Assembly (NCBI RefSeq): GCF_000718635.1
Contig: NZ_JOBF01000012.1
Location: 227,170 to 291,169, forward strand
From: Streptomyces varsoviensis
Lineage (GTDB): Bacteria; Actinomycetota; Actinomycetes; Streptomycetales; Streptomycetaceae
Direction: 5' to 3'
DNA: 64,000 nucleotides
How positions within the stretch are numbered: the first letter of the stretch is position 1; every line of letters starts with the position of its first letter. A program made the position numbers and the translations under genes. Shown here piece by piece: positions 51,046-59,835 of this stretch. A model generated the notes under the pieces. The model searched no databases. It was given only the letters and a program-made list of their open reading frames with translations, and had not been told where the DNA came from.

Positions 51046-52302
51046 GTGGGTGAGCAGCGCGTCAACCGATGCCTGATCACGGCCGAGCGGGTCTGGGACG
51101 GCCGGGCGCCCGAGCCCGTCCGCGAGGGCTTCGTCCGCATAGAAGGCGAGCTGATCACCGCCGTCGGACGCCGCGCCGACCTCGGCGCCGACGCCGCCCG
51201 CGACACGCCCCACATCGACCTGCCCGGCGCCACGCTCCTCCCCGGCCTCGTCAACGGCCACGTCCACATGGCCCTGTCCGGCTCGGACACACCCATCCGC
51301 GACTACCGGCGCGAGGCCCGCGCCGGCGACGCCGCCCTGGCCGTACGCGCGGTGCGCAACCTGCGGTCCGCCGTCGAGTCCGGCGTCACCACGGTGCGCG
51401 ACCTCGGCACCGTCGACGAGGTCGCCTTCCCGCTGCGCGCCGCCGTCGCCGACGGCCTCGTACCGGGCCCGCGGGTGCTCGCCGCCGGCCGGCCGATCAC
51501 CGTGACCGGCGGCCACTGCCACTGGTTCGGCCACGCGTGCGACACCGCCGCCGAGGTCCGCGTCGCCGTCCGCCGCCAGGTCCGCGACGGCGCCGACTGG
51601 ATCAAACTCATGCTCAGCGGCGGCAATCTGACCCCGCGCAGCAACCCGCTGCGCCCCCAGTACAGCGCGGCGGAGGTCCGGGCCTGCGCCGAGGAGAGCG
51701 ACCGGCTCGGCGTGCCGCTCGCGGTCCACGCCTACGACCCCGTGAGCATCCGCCGCGCGGTGGACGCCGGGGCCCGCACCCTGGAGCACTGCCTGTTCGA
51801 GACGGAACGGGGCATCGAATACGACCCGGTCACCGCGGAGCTGATGGCCGAGCGCGGCATCGCGTTCGTCCCCACCATCAGCGGCGCGATGCACCGGATG
51901 CGCGACGCCGCGCCCGGCACGCCCGCGCCGGTCGCCGCGCGGTTCCACAAGAAGCAGACGCGGATCCGCGAGGTCTTCCGGAATCTGCTGGCGGCGGGGG
52001 CGCCGGTGGTCGCCGGGTCGGACGCCGGGGTGCCGCAGCGGTGCTTCGACGGCTTCCCGGCCGACCTGGCCGCCCTCGTCGGGGACGACGGCATCGGAAT
52101 GACCGCACGCCAGGCGCTGGCGGCGGCGACCTCCGGGGCCGCGGAACATCTGGGAATCAGTGATACGGGCGTCCTCGCACCGGGCCGGCGGGCGGATCTG
52201 CTCGCGGTGCGGGGCGACCCCCTGCGCGATATCAGCGCCATCGTCCAGCCCATCGTGGTCCTCGCCGGAGGAGTACAGGTGCTAAGGCCCCCGGGGGCCT
52301 GA
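51046..52302 (+). CDS. Metal-dependent amidohydrolase (imidazolonepropionase/prolidase-like subtype)
   Basis: This 418-residue amidohydrolase has LPGLVNGHVHMALSG (HxH metal ligands, ~71-75), WIKLMLSGGN (Lys, likely carbamylated, ~187), HAYDP (~228), LEHCLFE (~248) and the Asp in VAGSDAGVP (~323). These are the ligands of the binuclear amidohydrolase superfamily. The GTG follows GAGGAGGGGAC. It lies between the PurA paralog and the second luciferase-like oxygenase. It could hydrolyse a cyclic amide, lactam or imine during formation of the heterocycle; the substrate is unknown. Similarity of layout to imidazolonepropionases of histidine degradation is noted only as family knowledge. Confidence 0.85.
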   Translation: MGEQRVNRCLITAERVWDGRAPEPVREGFVRIEGELITAVGRRADLGADAARDTPHIDLPGATLLPGLVNGHVHMALSGSDTPIRDYRREARAGDAALAVRAVRNLRSAVESGVTTVRDLGTVDEVAFPLRAAVADGLVPGPRVLAAGRPITVTGGHCHWFGHACDTAAEVRVAVRRQVRDGADWIKLMLSGGNLTPRSNPLRPQYSAAEVRACAEESDRLGVPLAVHAYDPVSIRRAVDAGARTLEHCLFETERGIEYDPVTAELMAERGIAFVPTISGAMHRMRDAAPGTPAPVAARFHKKQTRIREVFRNLLAAGAPVVAGSDAGVPQRCFDGFPADLAALVGDDGIGMTARQALAAATSGAAEHLGISDTGVLAPGRRADLLAVRGDPLRDISAIVQPIVVLAGGVQVLRPPGA

Positions 52303-52314
52303 CAGGAGCGGCAC

Positions 52315-53409
52315 ATGAAATTCGGGATATTCTTCGAGCTTTCGGTACCGCAGCCACTGGCGCGGGATGCCGAGATGAAGACCTACCAAGACGCGCTGGA
52401 ACAGTGCCGGCTGGCCGACGAACTGGGATTCACCACGGCCTGGGCGGTGGAACACCACTTCCTCCAGGAGTACTCCCACTGTTCGGCCCCCGAGGTGTTC
52501 CTGACGGCCGCCGCCATGTCCACCGAGCGGATTCGGGTCGGACACGGCGGCGTCGTCTGCGTACCGCAGATCAACCACCCCATCCGGGTCGCGGAGCGCG
52601 CCGCCGTGCTCGACATCGTCTCCGGCGGCCGCCTCGACGTCGGCACCGCCCGGGCCTCGACCATCACGGAACTCGGCGGCTTCAGGGCCGACCCCGACAG
52701 CACGAAGATCTCCTGGGACGAGTACGTCCATGTGCTGCCCCGGCTCTGGACCGAGGAGCGCACGGCCTACGAGGGCACCACGTTCTCCTTCCCCGAACGG
52801 CCCGTCGTCCCCAAGCCCGTACAGGACCCGCACCCGCCGCTGTGGGTGACCGTCACCTCGCCGGGGACCGAGCGCGACGCCGCCGACCGCGGCATCGGCT
52901 GCCTCGGCGTGGCCGCGGCGAGCTTCAAGGAGCAGGAGGCGCGCACCGCCGACTACCGCAAGCGCGTCCAGCAGTGCGACCCCGTCGGCGCCGTCGTCAA
53001 CGACCAGGTCGCCACCATGAACTACCTCTTCTGCCACGAGGACGACGCCGTCGCGAGCCGGATCGGCGGCGCCATGTTCACCGGCTTCGGGCTGCTCAAC
53101 AGCCACCTGCTGTGGGCCCGCGAGGTCTACCCCACACCGGCCTACCGGTCGCTCGGCAACCTGGCCGCGGGCAGCGTCGCGCAGATCCGGCACGACGATC
53201 CCGGCGAGCGGCGCCCCATCCCCGACGGCATCGCCATCGGCAGCCCCGACCAGATCATCAAGGCCATCGGGATATGGGAGTCCATCGGCGTGGACGCCAT
53301 CAACTTCCTGCTCAACACCACCGATCTGGTGCCGCAGGAGCAGGTGCTCGCGAGCATGCGGTTGTTCGCCGCGGAAGTCATGCCCCACTTCGAGAAGGAG
53401 GCCCGCTGA
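52315..53409 (+). CDS. Luciferase-like flavin-dependent monooxygenase (second copy)
   Basis: This 364-residue luciferase-fold protein starts MKFGIFFELSVPQPL, with LGFTTAWAVEHHFLQEY (residues ~38-54), HPIRVAERAAVLDIVSGGRLD (landmark ~97-117) and PPLWVTVTSPG (~176). It is distinct from the first copy in sequence and length, and keeps the long insertions of the alkanal-monooxygenase subgroup. The ATG follows AGGAGCGGC. It begins 12 bases after the amidohydrolase and overlaps the ADC-like gene by one base (TGATG at 53407-53411), so amidohydrolase, oxygenase and ADC-like protein are probably one functional block. Confidence 0.85.
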   Translation: MKFGIFFELSVPQPLARDAEMKTYQDALEQCRLADELGFTTAWAVEHHFLQEYSHCSAPEVFLTAAAMSTERIRVGHGGVVCVPQINHPIRVAERAAVLDIVSGGRLDVGTARASTITELGGFRADPDSTKISWDEYVHVLPRLWTEERTAYEGTTFSFPERPVVPKPVQDPHPPLWVTVTSPGTERDAADRGIGCLGVAAASFKEQEARTADYRKRVQQCDPVGAVVNDQVATMNYLFCHEDDAVASRIGGAMFTGFGLLNSHLLWAREVYPTPAYRSLGNLAAGSVAQIRHDDPGERRPIPDGIAIGSPDQIIKAIGIWESIGVDAINFLLNTTDLVPQEQVLASMRLFAAEVMPHFEKEAR

Positions 53410-54146
53410 TGCTCATCGGTACCGCGGACCCCGAGGCGCTGGCCGCCGACGCCCCGTACGTCACCTCCCTCGCCACCGAGCCCCTGGTCTGCCGCGGCGT
53501 GGAACTGCTCCAGGCCGTGTACGAGGTGCACAGCGCCGCCCGGCTCGACCTGCTGCCCCCGGCCCTGCACCCCGTGAACCCGCCGGCGATCACCCTGACG
53601 GTCCTGACGGCGCGCGAGAGCGAGGCCGGCCCGTTCGCCCTCGCCGAGACCCGGATCGTCTGCCGCAGCGGCGTCCGCAGCCGGGGCTTCCAGGTGTCCT
53701 GCTTCGTCCAGGGCGCCGCCGCCGGGCGACTCCTCGCCGACCGGTGGGGATTCAAGGCCCGCGCGGCCGAGATCGAGGTACGCCCCCGCCACCTCGGCAC
53801 CACGGCCGTGGTGCGGTGCGACGGCGCGCCCGTACTCGACCTGCGGATGCTGCACCCGCAGGCCATCTCCGCCGCCGACGTGCAGTTCACCGACAGCATG
53901 CAGCTCGCCCGGACGGCGGCCGGCCACCGGCTCGTACAGGTCGAACGGGCGTACAGCATCGAGACCGTGGAGCGCGGCCGGCCATCGCTGCGCGTGTTCG
54001 ACGGCGCCGCGCTGGGCGAGCCGCGACTGCGCCCGACCCAGCCCGTGTCGGCGCTCGCGCTCACCGGCGAACTGACCATCCGGCCGGTCCGCTATGTGTG
54101 CCGGGCCGACATCAGCGCCTTCGAGGGGACGGAACGAGTTGGCTGA
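53409..54146 (+). CDS. Acetoacetate-decarboxylase-like protein
   Basis: This 245-residue protein has features of the acetoacetate decarboxylase superfamily: LLPPALHPVNPPAITLTVLTA (landmark around residues 49-69), FALAETRIVCRSGVRSRGFQ (~77-96) and WGFKARAAEIEVRPRH (~115-130), where the Lys of WGFKA could correspond to the family's Schiff-base lysine region. Members decarboxylate or hydrate/aldol-process keto acids. Another hint comes from position, one base overlap with the luciferase-like oxygenase and a 5'-overlap of the CoA-transferase start. The exact reaction is unknown; assignment to the superfamily is moderately sure. Confidence 0.68.
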   Translation: MLIGTADPEALAADAPYVTSLATEPLVCRGVELLQAVYEVHSAARLDLLPPALHPVNPPAITLTVLTARESEAGPFALAETRIVCRSGVRSRGFQVSCFVQGAAAGRLLADRWGFKARAAEIEVRPRHLGTTAVVRCDGAPVLDLRMLHPQAISAADVQFTDSMQLARTAAGHRLVQVERAYSIETVERGRPSLRVFDGAALGEPRLRPTQPVSALALTGELTIRPVRYVCRADISAFEGTERVG

Positions 54147-55545
54147 GCAGCCGAGCCCGCGCGACGAACGAGACGAACGAGATGAACGCGACAAACGAGG
54201 CGCACGCGGTGAACGCGGCGAACCAGCCGCCCCGCACGTCGAGCCCGCCTATCTGCGCGGACACGAACGGGCGGCGCCCATGCAGAAGGGGCCCGGCGGG
54301 CCGCTGCGAGGCGTCCGGGTGGTGGACCTCACCCGCGCCGTCTCCGGCCCCTTCTGCACCATGATCCTCGGCGACCTCGGCGCCGAGGTGATCAAGGTCG
54401 AGCCGCCGGCGGGCGACCTCCCGCGGTTCGCCGGGCCGTTCACCACGGACGACACCGGGCGGCAGATCGGCGGCCTCTTCGGCAGCATCAACCGCAACAA
54501 GCGCGGCATCGTCCTCGACCTGTCCACCCCCGCCGACCGCGAGACGCTGCTCAGGCTCGTGGACACGGCGGACGTCCTCGCCGAGAACTACCGGGCGGGC
54601 GTCATGGAACGGTGGGGCCTGTCCTACGAAGCGCTCCACGCGCGCAACCCGGCGATGGTGTACGCGGCGATCCGCGGCTTCGGCGACCCGCGCACCGGCA
54701 GCAGCCCGTACGGGGACTGGCCCGCGTACGACGTCGTGGCGCAGGCCATGGGCGGGCTCGTCAGCATGACGGGCGCCGACGCGTCGCAGCCGGTGCGGGT
54801 CGGCCCCACCATCGGCGACCTCTACCCGGCCGCCCTCTCCGCGATCGGCATCGTCTCCGCCGTGCTGCACGCCCGTCAGACCGGACAGGGCCAGATGGTC
54901 GACGTGGCCATGGTCGACTCGATCGTCTCCCTCTGCGAAACGGCCGTATACCGCTATTCGTACACCGGCGTCGTGAGCCGGCCCACCGGCAACAGCCATC
55001 CGCAGCTCGTGCCCTTCGACATCTATCCGACGAAGGACGGGAAATGCGCGATAGCCGCGCCGACCCCCAACCACTGGAAAATCCTCTGCGATGTCATCGG
55101 GCGCCCGGAACTCGTCGACGACGAGCGGACGAATTCCAACGGCGCCCGGGTCGCGAACGCCGAATTCGTGCAACAGGCGGTGACGGAGTGGACGGCCGAA
55201 CGGACGACCGCCGAGATAGCGGAAACGCTGGGCGGCCGCGTCCCGGTGGGCCCCGTCAACGACGCCGCCGACCTCTTCACCGACCCCCATGTACGGGCCC
55301 GGGACATGCTCGTCGCCGTCGAGCAGCCGGCGGGCGCCCGCCCGGTGGTCTTTCCCAACTGCCCCATCCGCTTCACCTCGACGCCCTCCGGCGTCTACCG
55401 CCGGCCGCCGCTGCTCGGGGAGCACACCGAGGAGGTACTGGCCGAACTGAACTGTATAGGCAGCCCGGACAGCCCGGACAGCCCGGACAGCCCGGACGGC
55501 CCCGACGGAATGGCCCCCGGGGGCGGAGCGGCACAATCGCCGTAG
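54139..55545 (+). CDS. CaiB/BaiF family CoA-transferase with repeat-rich ends
   Basis: This ~468-residue class III CoA-transferase has GVRVVDLTRAVSGPFCTMIL, GAEVIKVEPPAGD (core residues near 55-90) and FGSINRNKRGIVLDL, plus YDVVAQAMGGLVSMTG and a C-terminal RPPLLGEHTEEVL typical of the family. The nucleophilic Asp should lie in the VDVAMVDSIVSL region (~255-265). The TTG at 54139 overlaps the ADC-like stop and follows GAGGGGAC; an ATG at 54280 would give a normal 421-residue protein without the N-terminal Arg/Glu/Asp-rich tail, which is encoded by 9-bp repeats. It would attach CoA to an acid for the acyl-CoA dehydrogenases; the acyl group is unknown. Confidence 0.8.
   Translation: MAEQPSPRDERDERDERDKRGARGERGEPAAPHVEPAYLRGHERAAPMQKGPGGPLRGVRVVDLTRAVSGPFCTMILGDLGAEVIKVEPPAGDLPRFAGPFTTDDTGRQIGGLFGSINRNKRGIVLDLSTPADRETLLRLVDTADVLAENYRAGVMERWGLSYEALHARNPAMVYAAIRGFGDPRTGSSPYGDWPAYDVVAQAMGGLVSMTGADASQPVRVGPTIGDLYPAALSAIGIVSAVLHARQTGQGQMVDVAMVDSIVSLCETAVYRYSYTGVVSRPTGNSHPQLVPFDIYPTKDGKCAIAAPTPNHWKILCDVIGRPELVDDERTNSNGARVANAEFVQQAVTEWTAERTTAEIAETLGGRVPVGPVNDAADLFTDPHVRARDMLVAVEQPAGARPVVFPNCPIRFTSTPSGVYRRPPLLGEHTEEVLAELNCIGSPDSPDSPDSPDGPDGMAPGGGAAQSP
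54164..54226 (+). repeat. Seven imperfect 9-bp units at the 5' end of the CoA-transferase gene
   Basis: Units resemble ACGAACGAG; the first two are exact, the others diverge (ATGAACGCG, ACAAACGAG, GCGCACGCG, GTGAACGCG, GCGAACCAG). They encode an Asp-Glu-Arg-rich tail if translation starts at the TTG 54139. Confidence 0.75.
55461..55505 (+). repeat. 9-bp tandem repeat at the 3' end of the CoA-transferase gene
   Basis: Four exact CAGCCCGGA units and a diverged fifth encode an SPD/GPD-rich tail just before the stop. The tail is beyond the conserved family core and probably disordered. Confidence 0.85.
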
Positions 55546-55584
55546 CGAACCCGCCGCTCGCGGCAGGTCCTTCGTGAACCGCCT

Positions 55585-56148
55585 TCAGCCGCGGCGACCC
55601 GTCAGGGCCAGCAGCCTGGCCTGCGGGTCGTCGCCGGCGGCCGGGGCCGTGTCCAGCTCGGCGAACCCCCACTGCTTCAGCATCTGCGGCCGCGCGTCGA
55701 AGATCGCCGTGCACGCCTCGACGAGCTCCGCCGGCAGCCGGGGGTCCTGCCCGGCCGCCGTGCCGATGTCCCAGCCGTGGATCAGCACGTCGATGAACCG
55801 CTGCCGCGCGTAGACCCGGCCCGGCCGCTCCCCGTACGACAGGGGCCACAGCCGCTCCATCGCGCCCTCGGCCGCGAACGCCTCGGCCGCGGCGGCGGCC
55901 GACGCCTCGTAGGCGCTGACCGGATCGTCCCGGAGCAGATCGCCGTCGAGGCTTTTCCCGACCTCCTCGATCGTGCGGCCCAGGCCGAGTTCCCGGACCC
56001 AGAAATTCCCCGCCACCAGATGGTTGACGATATGCCGTATGTCCCAGCCCGGACAGGGGCTCGGCGCGTCCCATTGATCCGCACGGACGCCGCCGATGAA
56101 TTGGCCGGTCGAGCGGAGCGATTCCTCGTGTAAGGCTCGAACATCCAT
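55585..56148 (-). CDS. TIGR03086-type DinB-fold protein (mycothiol-dependent family)
   Basis: This 187-residue protein has the DinB/mycothiol maleylpyruvate isomerase N-terminal pattern PCPGWDIRHIVNHLVAGNFW (residues ~32-51, metal-ligand His residues) and RQRFIDVLIHGWDIGTAAGQ (~119-138), with a C-terminal LLALTGRRG that is typical of the TIGR03086 group. Such proteins bind a metal and often use mycothiol, a thiol found in actinomycetes. It is convergent with the CoA-transferase gene and downstream of the IMP-cyclohydrolase-like gene on the reverse strand. Role in the cluster, if any, is unknown. Confidence 0.85.
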   Translation of the reverse strand: MDVRALHEESLRSTGQFIGGVRADQWDAPSPCPGWDIRHIVNHLVAGNFWVRELGLGRTIEEVGKSLDGDLLRDDPVSAYEASAAAAAEAFAAEGAMERLWPLSYGERPGRVYARQRFIDVLIHGWDIGTAAGQDPRLPAELVEACTAIFDARPQMLKQWGFAELDTAPAAGDDPQARLLALTGRRG

Positions 56149-56194
56149 GGCAGCACATTAGGCGATTTCCGCTGCGCTTCCCATGGGAATGACG

Positions 56195-56779
56195 CTATTC
56201 CCGATCCCCGGTGGTGTCGAGAATCCGCTGAATCGACCGGTCGTACGCGCAGGTGCGGCCGAACGCCTTCGCCGCCAGCGAGCGGCGGAACGCCGGGTCC
56301 ACCGCCGCCACCTCGCCCCCGGCGGCCCCGAGGGCGCGCAGCACCTCGCCGTAGTCCGCCGGATCCACGACGGGCAGCACGCTCGGGAAGTTCTTGGCGG
56401 CGGCCCGCAGCATGGCCGGGCCGCCGATGTCGATCGAGTCCAGCGCCCCGGCGATGCCGTCGTCGGCCACGAGATCCTTGAAGTTGCAGGCGAGCACGTC
56501 GATCCGGGGGATGCCGTGCTGATGCGCCTCGGCCTCGTCCGACGCGTTGCCCCGCCGGTAGAGCAGCCCGCCGAAGACCGACGGGTGGAAGGCCCGCACC
56601 CGGCCGCCCATCATCTCCGGCACCCCCGACAGGTCCCCGATGACGGCCGCGTCCATGCCCGCGTCCCGCAGCAGCCCCGCGGTACCGCTGGTCGCCACGA
56701 GCGACGCGCCCAACTTCCGCAGCCCGGCCCCGAATTCCACGATGCCGGTCTTGTCCGTCACCGACAGCACTGCGTACAT
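56195..56779 (-). CDS. Stand-alone IMP-cyclohydrolase-like protein (PurH N-terminal domain paralog)
   Basis: This 194-residue protein is the IMPCH half of PurH: SVTDKTGIVEFGAGL (residues 6-20), VATSGTAGLLRDAG, GVPEMMGGRVRAFHPSVFGG (52-71) and SIDIGGPAMLRAAAKN (115-130). Normal PurH has Lys-Thr in GRVKTLHP and Tyr in NLYPF; here these are Arg62-Ala63 and Lys101. The Asp (117) and Lys (129) equivalents remain. Cyclohydrolase closes the pyrimidine ring after formylation. The partner AICARFT is a separate gene 18 kb away on the same strand. Changed residues suggest either adaptation to a C-nucleoside substrate or lost activity. ATG follows GGAGGGGATGG. Confidence 0.87.
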   Translation of the reverse strand: MYAVLSVTDKTGIVEFGAGLRKLGASLVATSGTAGLLRDAGMDAAVIGDLSGVPEMMGGRVRAFHPSVFGGLLYRRGNASDEAEAHQHGIPRIDVLACNFKDLVADDGIAGALDSIDIGGPAMLRAAAKNFPSVLPVVDPADYGEVLRALGAAGGEVAAVDPAFRRSLAAKAFGRTCAYDRSIQRILDTTGDRE

Positions 56780-56903
56780 CCGGCCATCCCCTCCGTCGTC
56801 CTCGCACGAGCGCGACCACTCGCGGTGTCCTGGGCCGCCGGCGGACTCCGATCCCGATCCCGCGTCCGGTCTTGTTTCCGGTCCCGTCTCCGGTCTCGCG
56901 GAC

Positions 56904-57470
56904 TCAGCCGGCGAACAGCTTCTCCACCCGGGACAGCGTCTCGCGCACATTCGCCTCGTCGATGGCCGCGTGCGCCTCGTGCGGCGTCAGCCAGCGCAGC
57001 GGCGCGTCCGAGTGCTCCGGCCGTACGGCGTCCGGATGCCCGGTGGCCAGGACGAACCGCAGGTCGGCGTGGTCGTGCGCGGGCTCCCGGCTGCTGGCCG
57101 GCACGGGCACGACCGCCGCGTGCACGATCTCCGCGTCCGGCCAGGGCGCCAGATCGCTCAGCCCCGTCTCCTCCTGCCCCTCCCGCACGGCGATGGCGAG
57201 CGGATCGCTCTCGCCCGGATCGCCGTGCCCCCCGACCAGCAGCCAGGACTCGTGGCGCTTGTGCCAGCGCAGCAGCACCCGGCCGCTGCCGGGGTGGACG
57301 ATGAACGCGGAAGCGGTGATGTGCAGGGGCAGCGACCGCGACCAGGGGTCCTCGGCGGTCTCGATGAGGGAGCGGATCCGCTCGACGTCGGCGCGCTCCG
57401 CGTCGTCGTGCGGGGTGAGTCGGGCGAGCCTGTCGGCGGCTGACTGCTGTGCGGCAAACATACGACGCAT
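56904..57470 (-). CDS. Nudix hydrolase
   Basis: This 188-residue protein has a perfect Nudix box, GHGDPGES through REGQEETGL (residues ~81-104, the G-x5-E-x7-REUxEExGU pattern), within the usual alpha/beta sandwich, and a C-terminal WLTPHEAHAA. It hydrolyses a nucleoside diphosphate linked to another group. Nucleotide-pool or ADP-ribose cleaning is the usual job; in this cluster a nucleotide-like substrate is tempting but not shown. It is separated by ~125 bases from the downstream IMPCH-like gene on the same strand. Confidence 0.87.
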   Translation of the reverse strand: MRRMFAAQQSAADRLARLTPHDDAERADVERIRSLIETAEDPWSRSLPLHITASAFIVHPGSGRVLLRWHKRHESWLLVGGHGDPGESDPLAIAVREGQEETGLSDLAPWPDAEIVHAAVVPVPASSREPAHDHADLRFVLATGHPDAVRPEHSDAPLRWLTPHEAHAAIDEANVRETLSRVEKLFAG

Positions 57471-57501
57471 CCTAGGGTCTCGGTCCGCCGCGTTTCAGGG
57501 A

Positions 57502-58659
57502 TCACCCGGCCTCCCTCGGCAGCCCCAACACCCGCTCGGCGAGGACATTCCGCCGCACCTCGCCGGTCCCCGCGCCGATCGTCGCGCCCCGCCCCGCGAG
57601 AAGCGCCTCCTGCCACTCGCTCAGGCCGTATCCGGCCCCCTCCGGACGCACGAGCGCCGCCGCCCCCAGCACGTCGACCGCGATCTCGCCGAACCGGCGC
57701 TCGAACTCGGAGCGGGCGAGCGCCGCTACGGCCGCCTCGGCGCCGGTGTCCTTCCCCGCGGCGATACGGGCGGCGAGCCGCAGACCGGCAGCGCGCATCA
57801 GCGTGATCCGGGTGTACGCCCACGCCAGCCGCGAGCGGACCGCCGGCTCCTGCGACCGTCCCGACTTCCGCGCCTGGCGGACCAGTTCCCAGAACCGCTC
57901 CTCGAATACGAGGTGCGCGGACGCCGCCTCGTGCGCGCGGCCGTGCGAGAGCGCCGTCATCGCGGCCGCCCAGCCGCCGCCGACGCCGCCGATGACATGC
58001 GACAGCGGGGCGCGCGCCCCCTCGAACCGGACCTCGCCGAGACCTGCGGAACCGGTCAACTCCCGTACCCGGCGGACACGGACGCCGTTCGCCGACGCCA
58101 GCGGGACCAGGACCAGGGACAGCCCATCGCGGGCGGGGGAGGCCGGGGACGTACGGCACAGCACGGCGACCATGTTCGCCCGGTGCGGGTCCGCGACCCA
58201 GGTCTTCACCCCGCTGACGACGACCTCCTCGCCGCGCACCTCCCCGGCCGTCGCCACCGCCGCCAGGTCACTGCCGTGGTCCGGCTCCGAGAAGCCCAGG
58301 CAGTAGCGGTCCGCGCCGGAGACGATGCCCGGCAGGAGAGCGGAGCGCTGCGCCGGCGTGCCGTGCTCCAGGACGGCCGGCCCGATCAGGTGCTCGCCGA
58401 CGCCGCGCCGGACGAGCGGGGCGCCGGCCCGCGCGCACTCCTCGGCGAGGGCGAGGACGTCCAGCGGCCCGAGCGCCGACCCTCCGTACGCCCTCGGCCA
58501 GGCCGGACAGATCAGCCGCGCGCCCAGCAGCCGCCGTTCCCACTGGTCGTACGGGCCGCCGGGGGCCGGGGCGTTGGCCCGGACCCACTCGCGGACGTAC
58601 CGGCGGAACGCGCCCGCCTCGCCTCGTTGCACGGTGCCCCTTGCCCTGTCCTTCGTCAT
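57502..58659 (-). CDS. Acyl-CoA dehydrogenase (subunit of a tandem pair)
   Basis: This 385-residue protein has the family middle domain CLGFSEPDHGSDLAAVAT (residues ~128-145), VVSGVKTWVADPHRANMV and the C-terminal GATIGAGTGEVRRNVLAERV (~355-375). Such large-type proteins often form heterotetramers with a neighbouring smaller-type partner, as in FadE steroid enzymes, and the next gene upstream fits that role. The gene starts 15 bases after the partner's stop. It would desaturate an acyl-CoA; whether it serves the nucleoside pathway or a separate acyl chain is unknown. Confidence 0.85.
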   Translation of the reverse strand: MTKDRARGTVQRGEAGAFRRYVREWVRANAPAPGGPYDQWERRLLGARLICPAWPRAYGGSALGPLDVLALAEECARAGAPLVRRGVGEHLIGPAVLEHGTPAQRSALLPGIVSGADRYCLGFSEPDHGSDLAAVATAGEVRGEEVVVSGVKTWVADPHRANMVAVLCRTSPASPARDGLSLVLVPLASANGVRVRRVRELTGSAGLGEVRFEGARAPLSHVIGGVGGGWAAAMTALSHGRAHEAASAHLVFEERFWELVRQARKSGRSQEPAVRSRLAWAYTRITLMRAAGLRLAARIAAGKDTGAEAAVAALARSEFERRFGEIAVDVLGAAALVRPEGAGYGLSEWQEALLAGRGATIGAGTGEVRRNVLAERVLGLPREAG

Positions 58660-58674
58660 GACTTTCTCCCGGAC

Positions 58675-59835
58675 TCAGATGCCGATGCGCTGGGCCAGCA
58701 GTTCCCGGTGGTACGCGCCGTCGCCGAGCATCAGCTCGCTGCTCTTGGCCCGCTTGAAGTACAGATGGGCGGGGTGCTCCCAGGTGTAGCCGATGCCGCC
58801 GTGGATCTGGATGTTCTCGGCGGCGGCGTGGAAATACGCCTCGGAGCAGTACGACTTGGCGAGGCTCGCCAGCGCGGGCACCTCGTCGTCGCCCTCCGCG
58901 GCCGCCCAGCCGGCGTGGTACGCCGCCGCCCTGGCCGACTCGACCTCGACGAGCATGTCGGCGCACTTGTGCTTGATCGCCTGGAAGCTGCCGATCGGCC
59001 GCCCGAACTGGACGCGCAGCTTGGCGTATTCGACGGACATGTCGAGCACCCGCTGGGCGCCCCCGGCCTGCTCGGCCGCCAGGGCGATCGCCGCGAGGTC
59101 GAGCATCTCGGCCACGGCCGGCCGGCCCCCGCCGTCGGCGCCGACGAGGCGGGCGGGCGTACGGTCGAAGCGGAGCCTGGCGAGCTTGCGGGTCTGGTCC
59201 AGGGTGGGCACGGGCGTGGCGGCGAAGCCGGGCGCGCCCCGGCGCACGGCGAACAACGACACCCCGGCCGGGGTCCGTGCCACGACGAGCACCAGGTCGG
59301 CGACGTGGCCGTCGGGGACGTAGAACTTCTCGCCGCTGAGCCGCCAGCCGCCGTCCGCCGCCGCGGCTTCCGCTCCGCCGGCCTGTGTCGCGGGGGCCGG
59401 CGCTTCGGTGGCCTCCAGGGTGACGCCGTCGGCGTCCCAGCGGCCGGAGTGTTCGGTGAGCGCGACCGTCGCGATGCGGCGGCCGGCGGCGATCCCGGGC
59501 AGGAAATCCCGCTTGGCCCTCTCGTCGTCCGTGGCGAGGAGGAGATTGGCGGCCAGCGCGACGGTGGAGAAGTACGGGGCGCAGAGCAGCGCGCGGCCCA
59601 TCTCCTCCAGGACGACGACCAGTTCGGCATAGGAGTGTCCGGCGCCGCCGTACCGTTCCGGAATGGTCAGGCCCTGGAGGTCCAGTTGTTCCGCCATCTG
59701 CCGCCAGACGGCGGGGTCGAAGCCTTCGGCGCTCTCCATGAGCCGGCGGACCTCGGCCTCGGGTGACTTCTCGGTGAGGAAACGGCGTACCGTGCGCCGT
59801 AACTCCTCCTGGTCGTCGCTGAAGGGATAGCTCAC
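58675..59835 (-). CDS. Acyl-CoA dehydrogenase (first gene of a tandem pair)
   Basis: This 386-residue protein starts VSYPFSDDQEELRRTVRRFL, with the N-terminal helical domain, DADGVTLEATEAPAP insert, VEYAKLRVQFGRPIGSFQAI (FAD region, ~245-264) and the diagnostic ENIQIHGGIGYTWEHPAHLY (~345-364) of acyl-CoA dehydrogenases. The insertion TQAGGAEAAAADG (~residue 160) is Ala/Gly-rich and atypical. The GTG at 59835 after GGGAGCGG is the likely start. It is the first gene of a reverse pair with 57502-58659; a 555-base region separates it from the divergent oxygenase gene. Confidence 0.86.
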   Translation of the reverse strand: MSYPFSDDQEELRRTVRRFLTEKSPEAEVRRLMESAEGFDPAVWRQMAEQLDLQGLTIPERYGGAGHSYAELVVVLEEMGRALLCAPYFSTVALAANLLLATDDERAKRDFLPGIAAGRRIATVALTEHSGRWDADGVTLEATEAPAPATQAGGAEAAAADGGWRLSGEKFYVPDGHVADLVLVVARTPAGVSLFAVRRGAPGFAATPVPTLDQTRKLARLRFDRTPARLVGADGGGRPAVAEMLDLAAIALAAEQAGGAQRVLDMSVEYAKLRVQFGRPIGSFQAIKHKCADMLVEVESARAAAYHAGWAAAEGDDEVPALASLAKSYCSEAYFHAAAENIQIHGGIGYTWEHPAHLYFKRAKSSELMLGDGAYHRELLAQRIGI

